Source: Bacteroidaceae bacterium (lineage in GTDB: Bacteria; Bacteroidota; Bacteroidia; Bacteroidales; Bacteroidaceae). From it: 39,988 nucleotides of DNA. Under the pieces are notes generated by a model. It made no database searches. It was not told the origin of the DNA and saw only the letters and a program-made list of their open reading frames with translations. Positions within the stretch are counted from its first letter, which is position 1, and each line of letters opens with the position of its first letter. Shown here piece after piece: positions 9,215 through 16,891 of this stretch. Made by a program: the position numbers and the translations under genes. Location of the stretch: assembly GCA_900772575.1 (NCBI GenBank), contig CAAHEN010000210.1, positions 1-39,988 on the forward strand. Reading direction: 5' to 3'.

Positions 9215-10258
9215 ATGGCAAAAATGAACTTTGGCGGAGTCATTGAAGAAGTAATGACTCGTGAAGAATTTCCCTTAGAGAAGGCACGTGAAGTGCTTAA
9301 GAACGAGACAATCGCAGTGTTGGGCTATGGTGTGCAAGGCCCGGGCCAAGCCTGCAATCTGAGAGACAATGGCTTCAATGTCATTGTAGGCCAGCGCCAG
9401 GGCAAGACATACGAGAAGGCCGTAGCCGATGGCTGGGTTCCCGGAGAGACACTTTTCAGCCTCGAAGAGGCCGCCCAGAAAGGCACCATCATCTGTATGT
9501 TGCTTTCGGATGCTGCCCAGATGCAACTTTGGCCTACGCTAAAGCAATACCTGACACCCGGCAAGACGCTCTACTTCTCACACGGTTTTGCCATCACATG
9601 GAGTGACCGTACCGGTGTTGTCCCCCCCGCCGACATCGATGTCATCATGGTCGCTCCCAAGGGCTCTGGCACATCGCTGCGCACCATGTTCCTCGAAGGC
9701 CGTGGCCTCAACTCTTCTTATGCCATCTACCAGAACCATTCAGGCAATGCGCTGGAAAAGGTTCTGGCTTTCGGCATTGGCATCGGCTCGGGTTACCTCT
9801 TTGAGACGACATTCAAGCGTGAAGCAACCAGTGACCTCACTGGTGAGCGTGGCTCATTGATGGGTGCCGTGCAGGGCTTGTTCCAAGCTCAATATGAGAC
9901 ACTCCGCGAACACGGACACACACCTTCTGAAGCGTTCAACGAGACTGTTGAAGAGTTCACAGAATCGCTTATCCCGATGATTGGCAAAAACGGTATGGAC
10001 TGGATGTATGCCAACTGCTCTACAACAGCCCAGCGCGGTGCCTTGGACTGGATGGGCCCATTCCACGATGCAATCAAGCCCGTCGTTGAAAAACTCTACC
10101 AGAGCGTGGCCAGCGGAAACGAGGCCCAGATATCCATCGACAGCAACTCAAAGCCTGACTACCGCGAGAAGCTGCAGGCTGAGCTCAAAGCGCTCCATGA
10201 GAGTGAGATGTGGCGAACCGGAGAAACCGTACGTAAGTTACGTCCAGAAAATAACTAA
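9215..10258 (+). CDS. ilvC: Ketol-acid reductoisomerase, eukaryote (Ilv5)-like type
   Basis: IlvC isomerises and reduces acetolactate and acetohydroxybutyrate with NAD(P)H and Mg2+, between IlvB/N and IlvD. The 347-aa class I-length protein has the nucleotide fold GYGVQGPGQACNLRDNG, an SHGF motif, VAPKGSG, the metal-site ETTFKREATSDLTGERG, SEAFNETVEE, and CSTTAQRGALDW. From my knowledge of the families these signatures, and the C-terminal KLRPENN, match yeast mitochondrial Ilv5 better than E. coli IlvC (491 aa) or the usual short bacterial enzymes. The cofactor loop reads VGQRQGKTYEKA; specificity for NADPH or NADH is not obvious from it. Last gene of the ilv operon; a bidirectional terminator begins 26 bp downstream. 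Confidence 0.96.
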   Translation: MAKMNFGGVIEEVMTREEFPLEKAREVLKNETIAVLGYGVQGPGQACNLRDNGFNVIVGQRQGKTYEKAVADGWVPGETLFSLEEAAQKGTIICMLLSDAAQMQLWPTLKQYLTPGKTLYFSHGFAITWSDRTGVVPPADIDVIMVAPKGSGTSLRTMFLEGRGLNSSYAIYQNHSGNALEKVLAFGIGIGSGYLFETTFKREATSDLTGERGSLMGAVQGLFQAQYETLREHGHTPSEAFNETVEEFTESLIPMIGKNGMDWMYANCSTTAQRGALDWMGPFHDAIKPVVEKLYQSVASGNEAQISIDSNSKPDYREKLQAELKALHESEMWRTGETVRKLRPENN

Positions 10259-10283
10259 GTCCCCAATCTCCTGAATTTAGAAA

Positions 10284-10319
10284 AAGGTAGCCCGGCTATG
10301 AGAATGGCCGGGCTACCTT
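10284..10319. terminator. Bidirectional terminator between ilvC and crp-like gene
   Basis: A 13-bp perfect stem (aaggtagcccggc at 10284-10296 with gccgggctacctt at 10307-10319) surrounds a 10-nt loop. On the minus strand it is followed by five T residues, on the plus strand by a T-rich stretch. It separates the convergent ilvC and crp-like genes and can serve both. Confidence 0.85.
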
Positions 10320-10434
10320 CATTCTTCCATAGCCTCATCTCGTGGCGCGATACGGCCTGAACTAAGGCCATCTTGCTCATTTGGATACAGGTTCCACATG
10401 TCTCTCAGAAAAATAGGTGAACCTGCATCTAGCC

Positions 10435-11142
10435 TTATCCCTTGCATTGCGTGCGCAAGTATGCCTGAAGCAGTTCGAGGCACGGAATATCGATATAGCC
10501 TCTCCTGATGATCAACAGATTTGCGGCCTCAAGTTCGGTGAGCATCTGAGATACAATAAGTTTTGAGACCCTGAGTTCCAATGCCAGCTGAGGACGTTTT
10601 ATCTTCAGCCGCTTGTGGCCGGCAGGTCTAAGGCAGCGACATGTCACAAACTGTACGAACCGCTCAGACAGCTGGCGGGATGCCATGTGCCAGATCTGCC
10701 GCTGTGCCTGTTGCACCTGCGTACTGACAAGGTTGATGTAATTGATTCTGAACGTGGGATAATTGAAAAGCAAATCGCGCACCGCAGCTTTGTCCACCAC
10801 CAGCAGTTCTGCAGCTGTAGACGTCGTGAACGTGCGCGTATAGCGAGTCGTCAGTCCGAACAGCACTTCCGGCATAATGACCATCGGCTGGTCGTACCAT
10901 TCTGTCAAGGCATATTGATGACCATCACCCTCACGGCTAATGCAGACCTTACCGTCGAGGACAAAATGCAGTTGTGTACAGAGTTCCTCCTGCCTCACTA
11001 TTGTATGCTCCCTGTTGATACGACGAAATCCAATACGGATACTGCGTGCTATTTCCTGAAATTCGTTACGGCCAATGCCTTGGAACAAAGGCAAAAGCAA
11101 CAACCGGTTAAAGAACTCATGTTCGTTGGGTGTATTGGACAT
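10435..11142 (-). CDS. Crp/Fnr-family transcriptional regulator
   Basis: DNA-binding regulator of 235 aa. An N-terminal cyclic-nucleotide-binding-like beta-roll spans about residues 14-130 (LFQGIGRNEFQEIA, then LHFVLDGKVCISREG). A long dimerisation helix follows, then a C-terminal winged helix with the HTH near RPQLALELRVSKLIVSQMLTELE. No cysteine cluster for an Fnr-type Fe-S centre is seen. The cAMP-contact arginine/serine motif of E. coli Crp (RxGExS) is not evident, so the ligand, if any, is unknown. It lies 45 bp downstream of apbE on the same strand with no promoter consensus in the gap, so it is probably the last gene of that unit. Target genes cannot be told; envelope or metal stress is only a guess from its neighbours. 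Confidence 0.85.
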   Translation of the reverse strand: MSNTPNEHEFFNRLLLLPLFQGIGRNEFQEIARSIRIGFRRINREHTIVRQEELCTQLHFVLDGKVCISREGDGHQYALTEWYDQPMVIMPEVLFGLTTRYTRTFTTSTAAELLVVDKAAVRDLLFNYPTFRINYINLVSTQVQQAQRQIWHMASRQLSERFVQFVTCRCLRPAGHKRLKIKRPQLALELRVSKLIVSQMLTELEAANLLIIRRGYIDIPCLELLQAYLRTQCKG

Positions 11143-11187
11143 GCGTGGACTGGTTTAGGCTACAAGATCAAACTGCAAAGGCAATGC

Positions 11188-12225
11188 CTAGCGGACATAC
11201 TTCTTTATTTTAGGGCTCATCCAAGTGGCATATTTCCCAGCAGGCGTTGTGTAGATAAAATAGGCCGAAATATCCGGGTGCTTCGCCAAGACCTGCTTGG
11301 CACGTTCCAAACCAAGCACCATAAATGCCGTGGCATAGGCATCTGCTGTGGCACAGTTAGGAGCGAAGACCGTGGCAGAGAGCAGCTCGTGCTGGACTGG
11401 ATAGCCCGTGTGGGGATCGATGGTATGGGCATAGCGCCTACCCCCTTCTTCATAATAGCGCAGGTAGTTGCCGCTCGTGGCCATAGCGATGTCTGTCACT
11501 GTAAGGATAGTCTGTATCTGTTGTCCACCGTCGTCAGTCGGCTTGCTCACACCTATCTTCCAAGGTCTTCGCGCAGGATGCATGCCTTTGACAACAACCT
11601 CTCCACCAATTTCGACCATGTAGTTGCTGATGCCTAGACTGTCAAACAGATGTGCCACACAATCTACGCCATAGCCCTTGGCCACAGCACTGAAATCAAG
11701 TTTTGTACGTGAATCAGCCTTGAGAAGGTGGCCGTCCTTGAGCTGCAGTTTACCGTAGCCCACAAAGCGTCTGATGCTGTCAACCTGACCGGCCGTCACG
11801 TCATGGCGTCTCTCAAATCCGAATCCCCAAAGGTTGACCAATGGTGCGACTGTAACGTCAAGTGCGCCATCCGTGTTCTGTGACACCCCCCGGGCTATCT
11901 GGTAGACCTCCCGAAAAAGGCTGTCTGTCTGTGTAGAACGCCCGTCATTGATACGGCTGACAGTGCTTTCTTTGTTGAACATGGACAATGAGCCATCTAC
12001 AGCCTTCAATGTTCTAACAATCGCGGAGTCAAGAGGAGCAGTGTATTCGTACTCCATATGATAGGAAGTGCCGAAAATCCGCCCCTCACTATGCTGCAGT
12101 GCCATCTGGCGATGCCGATTGATGATGAAGAATGTGCCAGCAATGAGCAGCAACAAAAATAGGACTTGAATAATGCGTTTCTTTTTCATTTTCATTGAGA
12201 AATCAGTCGATGAGATATGTGGCAT
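11188..12225 (-). CDS. apbE: FAD:protein FMN transferase (ApbE family)
   Basis: ApbE enzymes attach FMN from FAD to a threonine of target proteins such as Nqr/Rnf subunits, outside the cytoplasmic membrane. The 345-aa product shows an N-terminal membrane segment (IIQVLFLLLLIAGTFFII), then the family motifs GTSYHMEY, LDVTVAPLVNLWGFG, LDFSAVAKGYGVD, MVEIGGEVVV, MATSGNYLRYY and the metal/FAD site HTIDPHTGYPV. There is no lipobox cysteine, so it looks membrane-anchored rather than a lipoprotein. ATG 12225 is chosen because it overlaps the mntP stop as TGATG, implying translational coupling; ATG 12234 and ATG 12195 are alternatives. Its flavinylated partner is not in the window. Confidence 0.92.
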   Translation of the reverse strand: MPHISSTDFSMKMKKKRIIQVLFLLLLIAGTFFIINRHRQMALQHSEGRIFGTSYHMEYEYTAPLDSAIVRTLKAVDGSLSMFNKESTVSRINDGRSTQTDSLFREVYQIARGVSQNTDGALDVTVAPLVNLWGFGFERRHDVTAGQVDSIRRFVGYGKLQLKDGHLLKADSRTKLDFSAVAKGYGVDCVAHLFDSLGISNYMVEIGGEVVVKGMHPARRPWKIGVSKPTDDGGQQIQTILTVTDIAMATSGNYLRYYEEGGRRYAHTIDPHTGYPVQHELLSATVFAPNCATADAYATAFMVLGLERAKQVLAKHPDISAYFIYTTPAGKYATWMSPKIKKYVR

Positions 12226-12794
12226 CAAGCACACAGATGCTGTATGAGGATCTTGAGGCCAATAGCAATAAGAATAATGCCCCCCAAGAGGTCAGACGGA
12301 AAATGGAAATAGCGTCCGATAGAGAGACCTATGTATTTACCTATAACAGAGAGAGCGGCAGACGTCAGTCCTATAATTGACAGTGGCACGAGCGCGTCTG
12401 TTATGCTCTTGATCCCCATACTTATGAATGAGAACCCAATGGCCAGCGCATCGATGCTTGTAGCAAAGGCCAGTGTCAGAATGACACGAACTGAAGAGGG
12501 GTTAAACCCAGTAGACGCCTGACGAGGATGCATGCCGCTCCAGACCATTCGCCCACCGATGAAGCCAAGCAGTCCGAACGCAATCCAGTGGTCGTAGGCC
12601 TCTATCTTGTGAGCGAAAAGATCGGCTGCCAACCAGCCAATTAACGGCATGAGTGCCTGAAAGAACCCAAATGAAGCTGCCATGACCAACACTTGGCGTC
12701 CCATACGCCTCTGTATCATGCCACAAGATACGCTGACACTGAAACAGTCGGCTGCCAGTGCAAGCGCAAGTAAAAAATATCCGATTATACCCAT
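12225..12794 (-). CDS. mntP: Manganese efflux pump MntP
   Basis: Small inner-membrane Mn2+ exporter of 189 aa with six predicted transmembrane helices in two inverted repeats. The conserved acidic residues sit in LALAADCFSVSVSCG (helix 1) and LAFATSIDALAIGF (helix 4), the hallmark of the family. A purine-rich AAAGGA lies before the ATG on the minus strand. The gene is preceded by a small hairpin (12813-12835) and overlaps apbE as TGATG. No yybP-ykoY Mn riboswitch is recognisable upstream, unlike in enterobacteria. It follows the DUF6048-like gene by 53 bp, so expression probably depends on the long upstream transcript. Confidence 0.92.
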   Translation of the reverse strand: MGIIGYFLLALALAADCFSVSVSCGMIQRRMGRQVLVMAASFGFFQALMPLIGWLAADLFAHKIEAYDHWIAFGLLGFIGGRMVWSGMHPRQASTGFNPSSVRVILTLAFATSIDALAIGFSFISMGIKSITDALVPLSIIGLTSAALSVIGKYIGLSIGRYFHFPSDLLGGIILIAIGLKILIQHLCA

Positions 12795-12812
12795 GTTTTT
12801 TCCTTTCAGTCC

Positions 12813-12835
12813 TGTCGCCCCAGCTGTGGGCGGCA
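12813..12835 (-). other. Small intercistronic hairpin before mntP
   Basis: tgtcgccc (12813-12820) can pair with gggcggca (12828-12835) through 8 bp, including one G-U, around a 7-nt loop. It lies in the 53-bp gap between the DUF6048-like gene and mntP. There is no T-tract, so it may be an RNA stabiliser or partial attenuator rather than a terminator. Confidence 0.35.
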
Positions 12836-12847
12836 GAAGCAGTGATT

Positions 12848-13588
12848 TTATATATCAAAGATGACATTAAACGTACCTCCCAATGCACTGCCGGAATTTC
12901 GTCCGAAGCCGGGGACATACCACGGACTCCCAATCTGTGATGAGGCATTGTGCGTGCGAATACGGTACCGTACACTCCAACCCAAATGGAAAATGCTCCA
13001 TATTTTTGCCTCCAGACCAAACACGAATTCTGCCCATTGGGTTGCTCCGTGCATTCCCTTAAAGTCAAAAGCCGTCTGCCCTCCCCACACCAGGTCACTG
13101 ATGCTCGGCCCGTCGACATCATAATCAAACGACGTAAACGCATAGCGCAAGCCGCCGTAAATGCGATTCCCGGAACGGACGTCCTTGGCAAAATTATAAT
13201 CGCACCCGATGCGAAAATATGGTGCGGAGGTCTTGTAGTGCAAATCCGTGGTCTCATCTGTGTGGTCACTCATGCCCCAACCGATTTCAGCAATCGGGAA
13301 GAAGCGCCCACGCAAGTTGATGCGGCAAGCTGCCTCGCACTGTCCATATGGACTGACGGCGGACATCACGGCCCCCACCACATCGCCAGACACAGATATG
13401 CCAGCTAACAGTGGCAGTCTTTTCTGCTTCACGGCATCGGCTACAAATTGGATGCCGCGTACCGGCTGCTTATCCCTCACCGTATCGGCTGGGGCCTCCG
13501 TAAGCGTCTGTGACGAGGCAACACCATAGCCCATACTACTCAGCAGAAGTAGTACGCAAATAAATTTTAAGATTCTCGACGTTGTCAT
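12848..13588 (-). CDS. DUF6048-like outer-membrane beta-barrel protein
   Basis: Function unknown. The 246-aa protein has a signal peptide (about residues 1-26, ending VASSQ). Alternating aromatic strands follow (CRINLRGRFFPIAEIGWG, YKTSAPYFRIGCDYNF, YGGLRYAFTSFDYDV, FGLEAKIWSIFHLGWSVRYR) and a C-terminal aromatic/hydrophobic strand, as in small outer-membrane beta-barrels. It resembles the Bacteroidetes family I know as DUF6048, which is commonly found beside a DUF6452 lipoprotein, as here. Its start overlaps the end of the DUF6452-like gene by 53 bp; moving the start downstream would destroy the signal peptide, so the overlap is probably real. Family number is from memory and should be confirmed. 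Confidence 0.75.
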   Translation of the reverse strand: MTTSRILKFICVLLLLSSMGYGVASSQTLTEAPADTVRDKQPVRGIQFVADAVKQKRLPLLAGISVSGDVVGAVMSAVSPYGQCEAACRINLRGRFFPIAEIGWGMSDHTDETTDLHYKTSAPYFRIGCDYNFAKDVRSGNRIYGGLRYAFTSFDYDVDGPSISDLVWGGQTAFDFKGMHGATQWAEFVFGLEAKIWSIFHLGWSVRYRIRTHNASSQIGSPWYVPGFGRNSGSALGGTFNVIFDI

Positions 13589-14057
13589 AGTTCACATTTT
13601 TGCGTACTATTGCCACGCTGTCAATAGTCAGAGGCATGAGGCGCAACGCATGCGATGTCCACTGTACGTCCAACAGGGTGTGGAATACAGAAGTTGGGCA
13701 ATCTATGCTCTCGAAATGGGGATCATTTGTATGCCTCAAAAATATTGTATCTCTCGCCGACTGCCCCGTCACATTTGAGAGGTGAAGAACGAGAGTGTCC
13801 CTGTCCATCGTTTGCCGCATCGGCAGTAGGAACGAAGATATGCCAGTCGCCCGGTTGAGCAATGTCGTATCTGCCGCAAGCGTGCCGGGCGAAGTCACTG
13901 TAAGCGTATCTGTAAGCGACAGCGCGGCTTTCGTATCAGCGGCATAGAGTCCACACGTCAGTTCCACCACATTGTCCAGTGGACAGTCTATATTTGTACA
14001 TGCCGTCGCCATGCAGGACAGCAAGGCTGTCAGTGGTATCTTGATGAGATGGCGCAT
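13536..14057 (-). CDS. DUF6452-like lipoprotein
   Basis: Function unknown. The 173-aa protein starts MRHLIKIPLTALLSCMATACTN, a lipoprotein-type signal with candidate lipidated cysteines C15 (LLSC) and C20 (ATAC). The body is beta-rich (DTLVLHLSN, DTIFLRHTN, LRLMPLTIDSVAIVRK) and ends with a conserved-looking NVENLKIYLRTT segment. It matches my memory of DUF6452, a Bacteroidetes family found next to DUF6048. Its ATG overlaps the glycosyltransferase stop as TGATG, and its last 53 bp overlap the next gene, so the three are translationally linked. A periplasmic or outer-membrane partnership with the barrel protein is inferred. Confidence 0.72.
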   Translation of the reverse strand: MRHLIKIPLTALLSCMATACTNIDCPLDNVVELTCGLYAADTKAALSLTDTLTVTSPGTLAADTTLLNRATGISSFLLPMRQTMDRDTLVLHLSNVTGQSARDTIFLRHTNDPHFESIDCPTSVFHTLLDVQWTSHALRLMPLTIDSVAIVRKNVNYDNVENLKIYLRTTSAE

Positions 14058-15022
14058 CAGAAATCGGTTTCAATCTGATAGTTGTTTCTGCCTGGCGCAT
14101 TACGGCTAATCAATTCTCCTAAGAAGCCCGCAACAAACAATTGCGTACCCAGAATCATCATGGTCAGCGCGATATAGAAATATGGGGAACTCGTGACCAG
14201 TGGCGCAGGAACGCCCTGGCATATGGCGACAAGCTTAATGCAGCCGACAATAAGAACCGCTACGAATCCGATGAAGAACATGATGGAGCCCAGGAAGCCA
14301 AACACATGCATCGGCTTAAGGCCGAAAGTTCCCATGAACCAAAGTGACAGCAGATCCAAGTAACCGTTCACAAAACGGTTGAGCCCCCCGAACTTTGATT
14401 TTCCAAACTTGCGGGCCTGGTGATGTACCACTTTCTCCCCAATGCGTGTGAAACCCGCATTCTTGGCCAGATAGGGAATATAGCGGTGCATCTCGCCATA
14501 GACCTCAATATTCTTAACGACTTCTTGCCGATAAGCCTTCAGTCCGCAATTGAAATCATGCAGATTCTTTATTCCACTGACCTTTCGGGCTGTAGCGTTG
14601 AAAAGCTTTGTCGGTATAGTCTTTGAAAGTGGGTCATAACGTTTCTGTTTATAGCCAGAGACAAGGTCATACCCTTCCTCTGTTATCATCTTGTAGAGCG
14701 ACGGAATCTCATCGGGTGAGTCCTGAAGATCGGCATCCATGGTGATGACCACGCTGCCTTTGGCGGCACGGAAGCCGCAGTAAAGGGCTGGAGACTTTCC
14801 ATAATTGCGCCGGAACTTGATGCCATGCACGTTGGGGTCTTTCTTTGCCAACTGTAGAATGACATTCCACGAATCATCCGTGCTGCCGTCATTGACAAAA
14901 ATAATTTCATAGCTATAGCCATTTTCCCCCATCACCCTTGTAATCCAAGAATGGAGGTCTGGTAAGCTTTCCGCCTCGTTGTAGAGAGGTATGACAACGG
15001 ATATGTCGACTTTATTTTCCAT
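14057..15022 (-). CDS. GT2 family glycosyltransferase (DPM1/ArnC-like)
   Basis: Membrane-associated family 2 glycosyltransferase of 321 aa. The GT-A domain shows VVIPLYNEAESL at the N-terminus, FVNDGSTDDSW, the metal-binding DxD in TMDADLQDSPDEI, and FNCGLKAYR. Two C-terminal transmembrane helices follow (about residues 230-255 and 270-300). This layout is that of polyprenyl-phosphate sugar transferases such as DPM1, GtrB or ArnC, which load a sugar on undecaprenyl phosphate for envelope glycans. The actual sugar is unknown. It lies 31 bp after the DUF4199 gene and overlaps the DUF6452-like gene by one base in a TGATG. Confidence 0.88.
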   Translation of the reverse strand: MENKVDISVVIPLYNEAESLPDLHSWITRVMGENGYSYEIIFVNDGSTDDSWNVILQLAKKDPNVHGIKFRRNYGKSPALYCGFRAAKGSVVITMDADLQDSPDEIPSLYKMITEEGYDLVSGYKQKRYDPLSKTIPTKLFNATARKVSGIKNLHDFNCGLKAYRQEVVKNIEVYGEMHRYIPYLAKNAGFTRIGEKVVHHQARKFGKSKFGGLNRFVNGYLDLLSLWFMGTFGLKPMHVFGFLGSIMFFIGFVAVLIVGCIKLVAICQGVPAPLVTSSPYFYIALTMMILGTQLFVAGFLGELISRNAPGRNNYQIETDF

Positions 15023-15053
15023 ATTTAGGTGTTCGTCTTTGGTGTCATTATGG

Positions 15054-15653
15054 TCATGTTCTCTCTTCAGTCCGCTTTATAAAGCCGGGGTCACGACGCA
15101 TGACAAGGGCAATAACGGCTGAGATGAAAGGATTCATCAGTATCGATGTGCAAATGATGCTGCTGGCATATTGCGCGGGTGGTATCGAGCGCATGGTGTC
15201 AACAATATCGGTCATGTCCATCCCGCCTTGGGTCAGACTGGACAACATGCCGGATCGTCGCATTTCCGCCACGACTTCAGGCTGCGACAAAAGCCTTTCA
15301 TAGGCGTTGAAGATATAGCCGCCATCAATAAAAGCCAGATATATGAATGTAAAGAGTCCGACGAGCAATATGGCATATACACCCATCACAAACGTGAAGA
15401 GGAAGCCACGTCCGAATGTGAAACCCACATCTGTTGTCAACACTGCGTTTCGGAAACGCCGTGTCATCATGGCCGCCAATAGCGGTGAAGCCAAAGTGAC
15501 GAGGGTACCTAAGAAAGATATGCCGGGGACACTCAGTGAGAGCCCTGTCAGAAACAGGCTCAGAATACCGGCACAGCCCAGTATAAAGCCATATTGCATG
15601 GCAAAAGCATTCGCTTGCTTAAACTTATTTGTCTCCTGCTCCATGTTATTCAA
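15054..15653 (-). CDS. DUF4199 family membrane protein
   Basis: Integral membrane protein of 199 aa, function unknown. Four hydrophobic segments are visible: YGFILGCAGILSLFLTGL, LGTLVTLASPLLAAMM, FLFTFVMGVYAILLVGLFTF and SSIICTSILMNPFISAVIAL. The FTFGRGFLFTF motif and overall layout match DUF4199, a Bacteroidetes family usually found next to a GT2 glycosyltransferase, as here. An auxiliary role to the glycosyltransferase is only inferred from this pairing. ATG 15653 is used; ATG 15644 (MEQETNKF) is an equally good start. A -7-like element lies 11 bp upstream of the start, so it may have its own promoter besides readthrough from nadD. Confidence 0.8.
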   Translation of the reverse strand: MNNMEQETNKFKQANAFAMQYGFILGCAGILSLFLTGLSLSVPGISFLGTLVTLASPLLAAMMTRRFRNAVLTTDVGFTFGRGFLFTFVMGVYAILLVGLFTFIYLAFIDGGYIFNAYERLLSQPEVVAEMRRSGMLSSLTQGGMDMTDIVDTMRSIPPAQYASSIICTSILMNPFISAVIALVMRRDPGFIKRTEERT

Positions 15654-15663
15654 ATGTTCGTTG

Positions 15664-15671
15664 CAAAGTTA
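15664..15671 (-). promoter_or_regulatory. Possible -7 element upstream of DUF4199 gene
   Basis: On the minus strand this reads TAACTTTG, a match to TAnnTTTG. The spacing-appropriate -33 TTG is missing, and the element is very close to the ATG, so a transcript would be nearly leaderless. Weak candidate. Confidence 0.35.
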
Positions 15672-15714
15672 GGCCTAATGGTTGGAATGAAGAAATCCAT
15701 TTTCTGATTTATGC

Positions 15715-16299
15715 CTATATAGGTGCAGCATAGAAATGCCGGGCACGGATTGTTTCAGCGACGGCTCTGGGGACAAGGGAAGACACGTCTTCTCCCTGCC
15801 TGACAAGCTGACGGACTGTTGTTGAATCGTAGTCGAATTTCGGCACATTCAGCAGGTGAACTCCAGGCGGCAACATCTTTGCCGTGACATCATAGCCAGA
15901 CCGTGGATAGACAATCAGGCCATAGCGGTGCAATATCTCATCATGCCGTGCCCAGCGGTCGAACACGAGCCAATTGTCACTTCCGATCAGCACCGTAAAG
16001 CTGGTGCCCGGGCAAGCAGCCTCCAAGGCCTGAACGGTGCGCCAAGTGTACGAAGGACGTGGCAAATTGAATTCGAAATCTGACACCTTGACTCCCTCCA
16101 TGCCCATTACGGCCATACGAGCCATGTCGAGACGATCCTGTTCCGAAAGAAGGTCGGCAGACGGCTTCAGCGGATTTTGAGGAGACACCATTAGCCACAC
16201 TTCGTCGCAAAGCCGCTGATCAATCACACTCTTGGCAACAGCGATGTGTCCCAAGTGGATTGGATTGAACGAACCGCCATACAGTGCCACTCGCCTCAC
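15715..16299 (-). CDS. nadD: Nicotinate-nucleotide adenylyltransferase
   Basis: NadD transfers AMP from ATP to nicotinate mononucleotide to give deamido-NAD, the penultimate step of NAD synthesis. The 194-aa protein has the nucleotidyltransferase motif GGSFNPIHLGH at the N-terminus, LMVSPQNPLKP, IGSDNWLVFDRW, and a C-terminal DSTTVRQLV in place of the usual SSTxIR. The start is a GTG (16299) overlapping the gmk stop as GTGA. No ATG fits, because the conserved ALYGGSF begins four codons later. It is the third gene of the yicC-gmk-nadD unit. Confidence 0.95.
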   Translation of the reverse strand: MRRVALYGGSFNPIHLGHIAVAKSVIDQRLCDEVWLMVSPQNPLKPSADLLSEQDRLDMARMAVMGMEGVKVSDFEFNLPRPSYTWRTVQALEAACPGTSFTVLIGSDNWLVFDRWARHDEILHRYGLIVYPRSGYDVTAKMLPPGVHLLNVPKFDYDSTTVRQLVRQGEDVSSLVPRAVAETIRARHFYAAPI

Positions 16300-16883
16300 G
16301 ACCGCAAGAAATCTTCGACGTACCGGCAGGCGCTGTCGACAGCTGCCCGCAGATCGTCATTGACGACAACAACATCAGCCTTGTCCGCAAACTTCAGCTC
16401 GAAAGCGGCCCGTTCCAACCGTTCCTCAATCACATCGGCCGCATCTGTGGCACGGTTGTTCAGGCGCAGCCGCAGTGCCTCTATCGACGGTGGCTGGATG
16501 AATACACTCAGGGCACGGTCACCATAGATGCGCTTGATGTTTGCTGCCCCCAGCACATCAACATCGCAAATCACATTTTCACCAGCAGAGAGGCGGCGGT
16601 CGACCTCGCTCTTCAATGTTCCATAGTAACGATCCTTGTAGACTTCTTGATATTCCAAGAAATCGCCGTCAGCTATATGTCTCCGAAACTCATCGGGGCT
16701 TATGAAGAAATAATCTACGCCGTTTTGCTCTAGGCCACGCGGAGGGCGGCTTGTGGCTGAGACGGAAAAGTGCAGGTCAAATCCCCGTTCCATCAGTGCT
16801 TTGATGATAGTGCTTTTGCCGCTGCCGCTTGGCGCCGAAAAGATGATAAGATGGCCCGTCCTGGATTTTTGTTCCATTGTCAC
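16296..16883 (-). CDS. gmk: Guanylate kinase
   Basis: Phosphorylates GMP to GDP with ATP in the cytoplasm. The 195-aa protein has the P-loop APSGSGKST, the GMP-binding SATSRPPRGLEQNGVDYFF and SPDEF, EYQEVYKDRYYGT, DVDVLGAANIKR, and a C-terminal lid region. Length is standard for the family. ATG 16883 is used; ATG 16877 (MEQKSRTG) is an alternative. It starts 8 bp after yicC and overlaps nadD by 4 bp, so the three are an operon. yicC-gmk neighbourhood is common across bacteria. Confidence 0.96.
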   Translation of the reverse strand: MTMEQKSRTGHLIIFSAPSGSGKSTIIKALMERGFDLHFSVSATSRPPRGLEQNGVDYFFISPDEFRRHIADGDFLEYQEVYKDRYYGTLKSEVDRRLSAGENVICDVDVLGAANIKRIYGDRALSVFIQPPSIEALRLRLNNRATDAADVIEERLERAAFELKFADKADVVVVNDDLRAAVDSACRYVEDFLRS

Positions 16884-16891
16884 GCTTAGTT

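Noticed and set aside
10615..11637. A 340-codon plus-strand open frame
   Set aside because: Antisense to the Crp-like and apbE genes, both with clear motifs; composition is not protein-like.
12795..12847. Possible Mn-sensing yybP-ykoY riboswitch before mntP
   Set aside because: The gap is only 53 bp and holds one small hairpin; the conserved riboswitch loops are absent.
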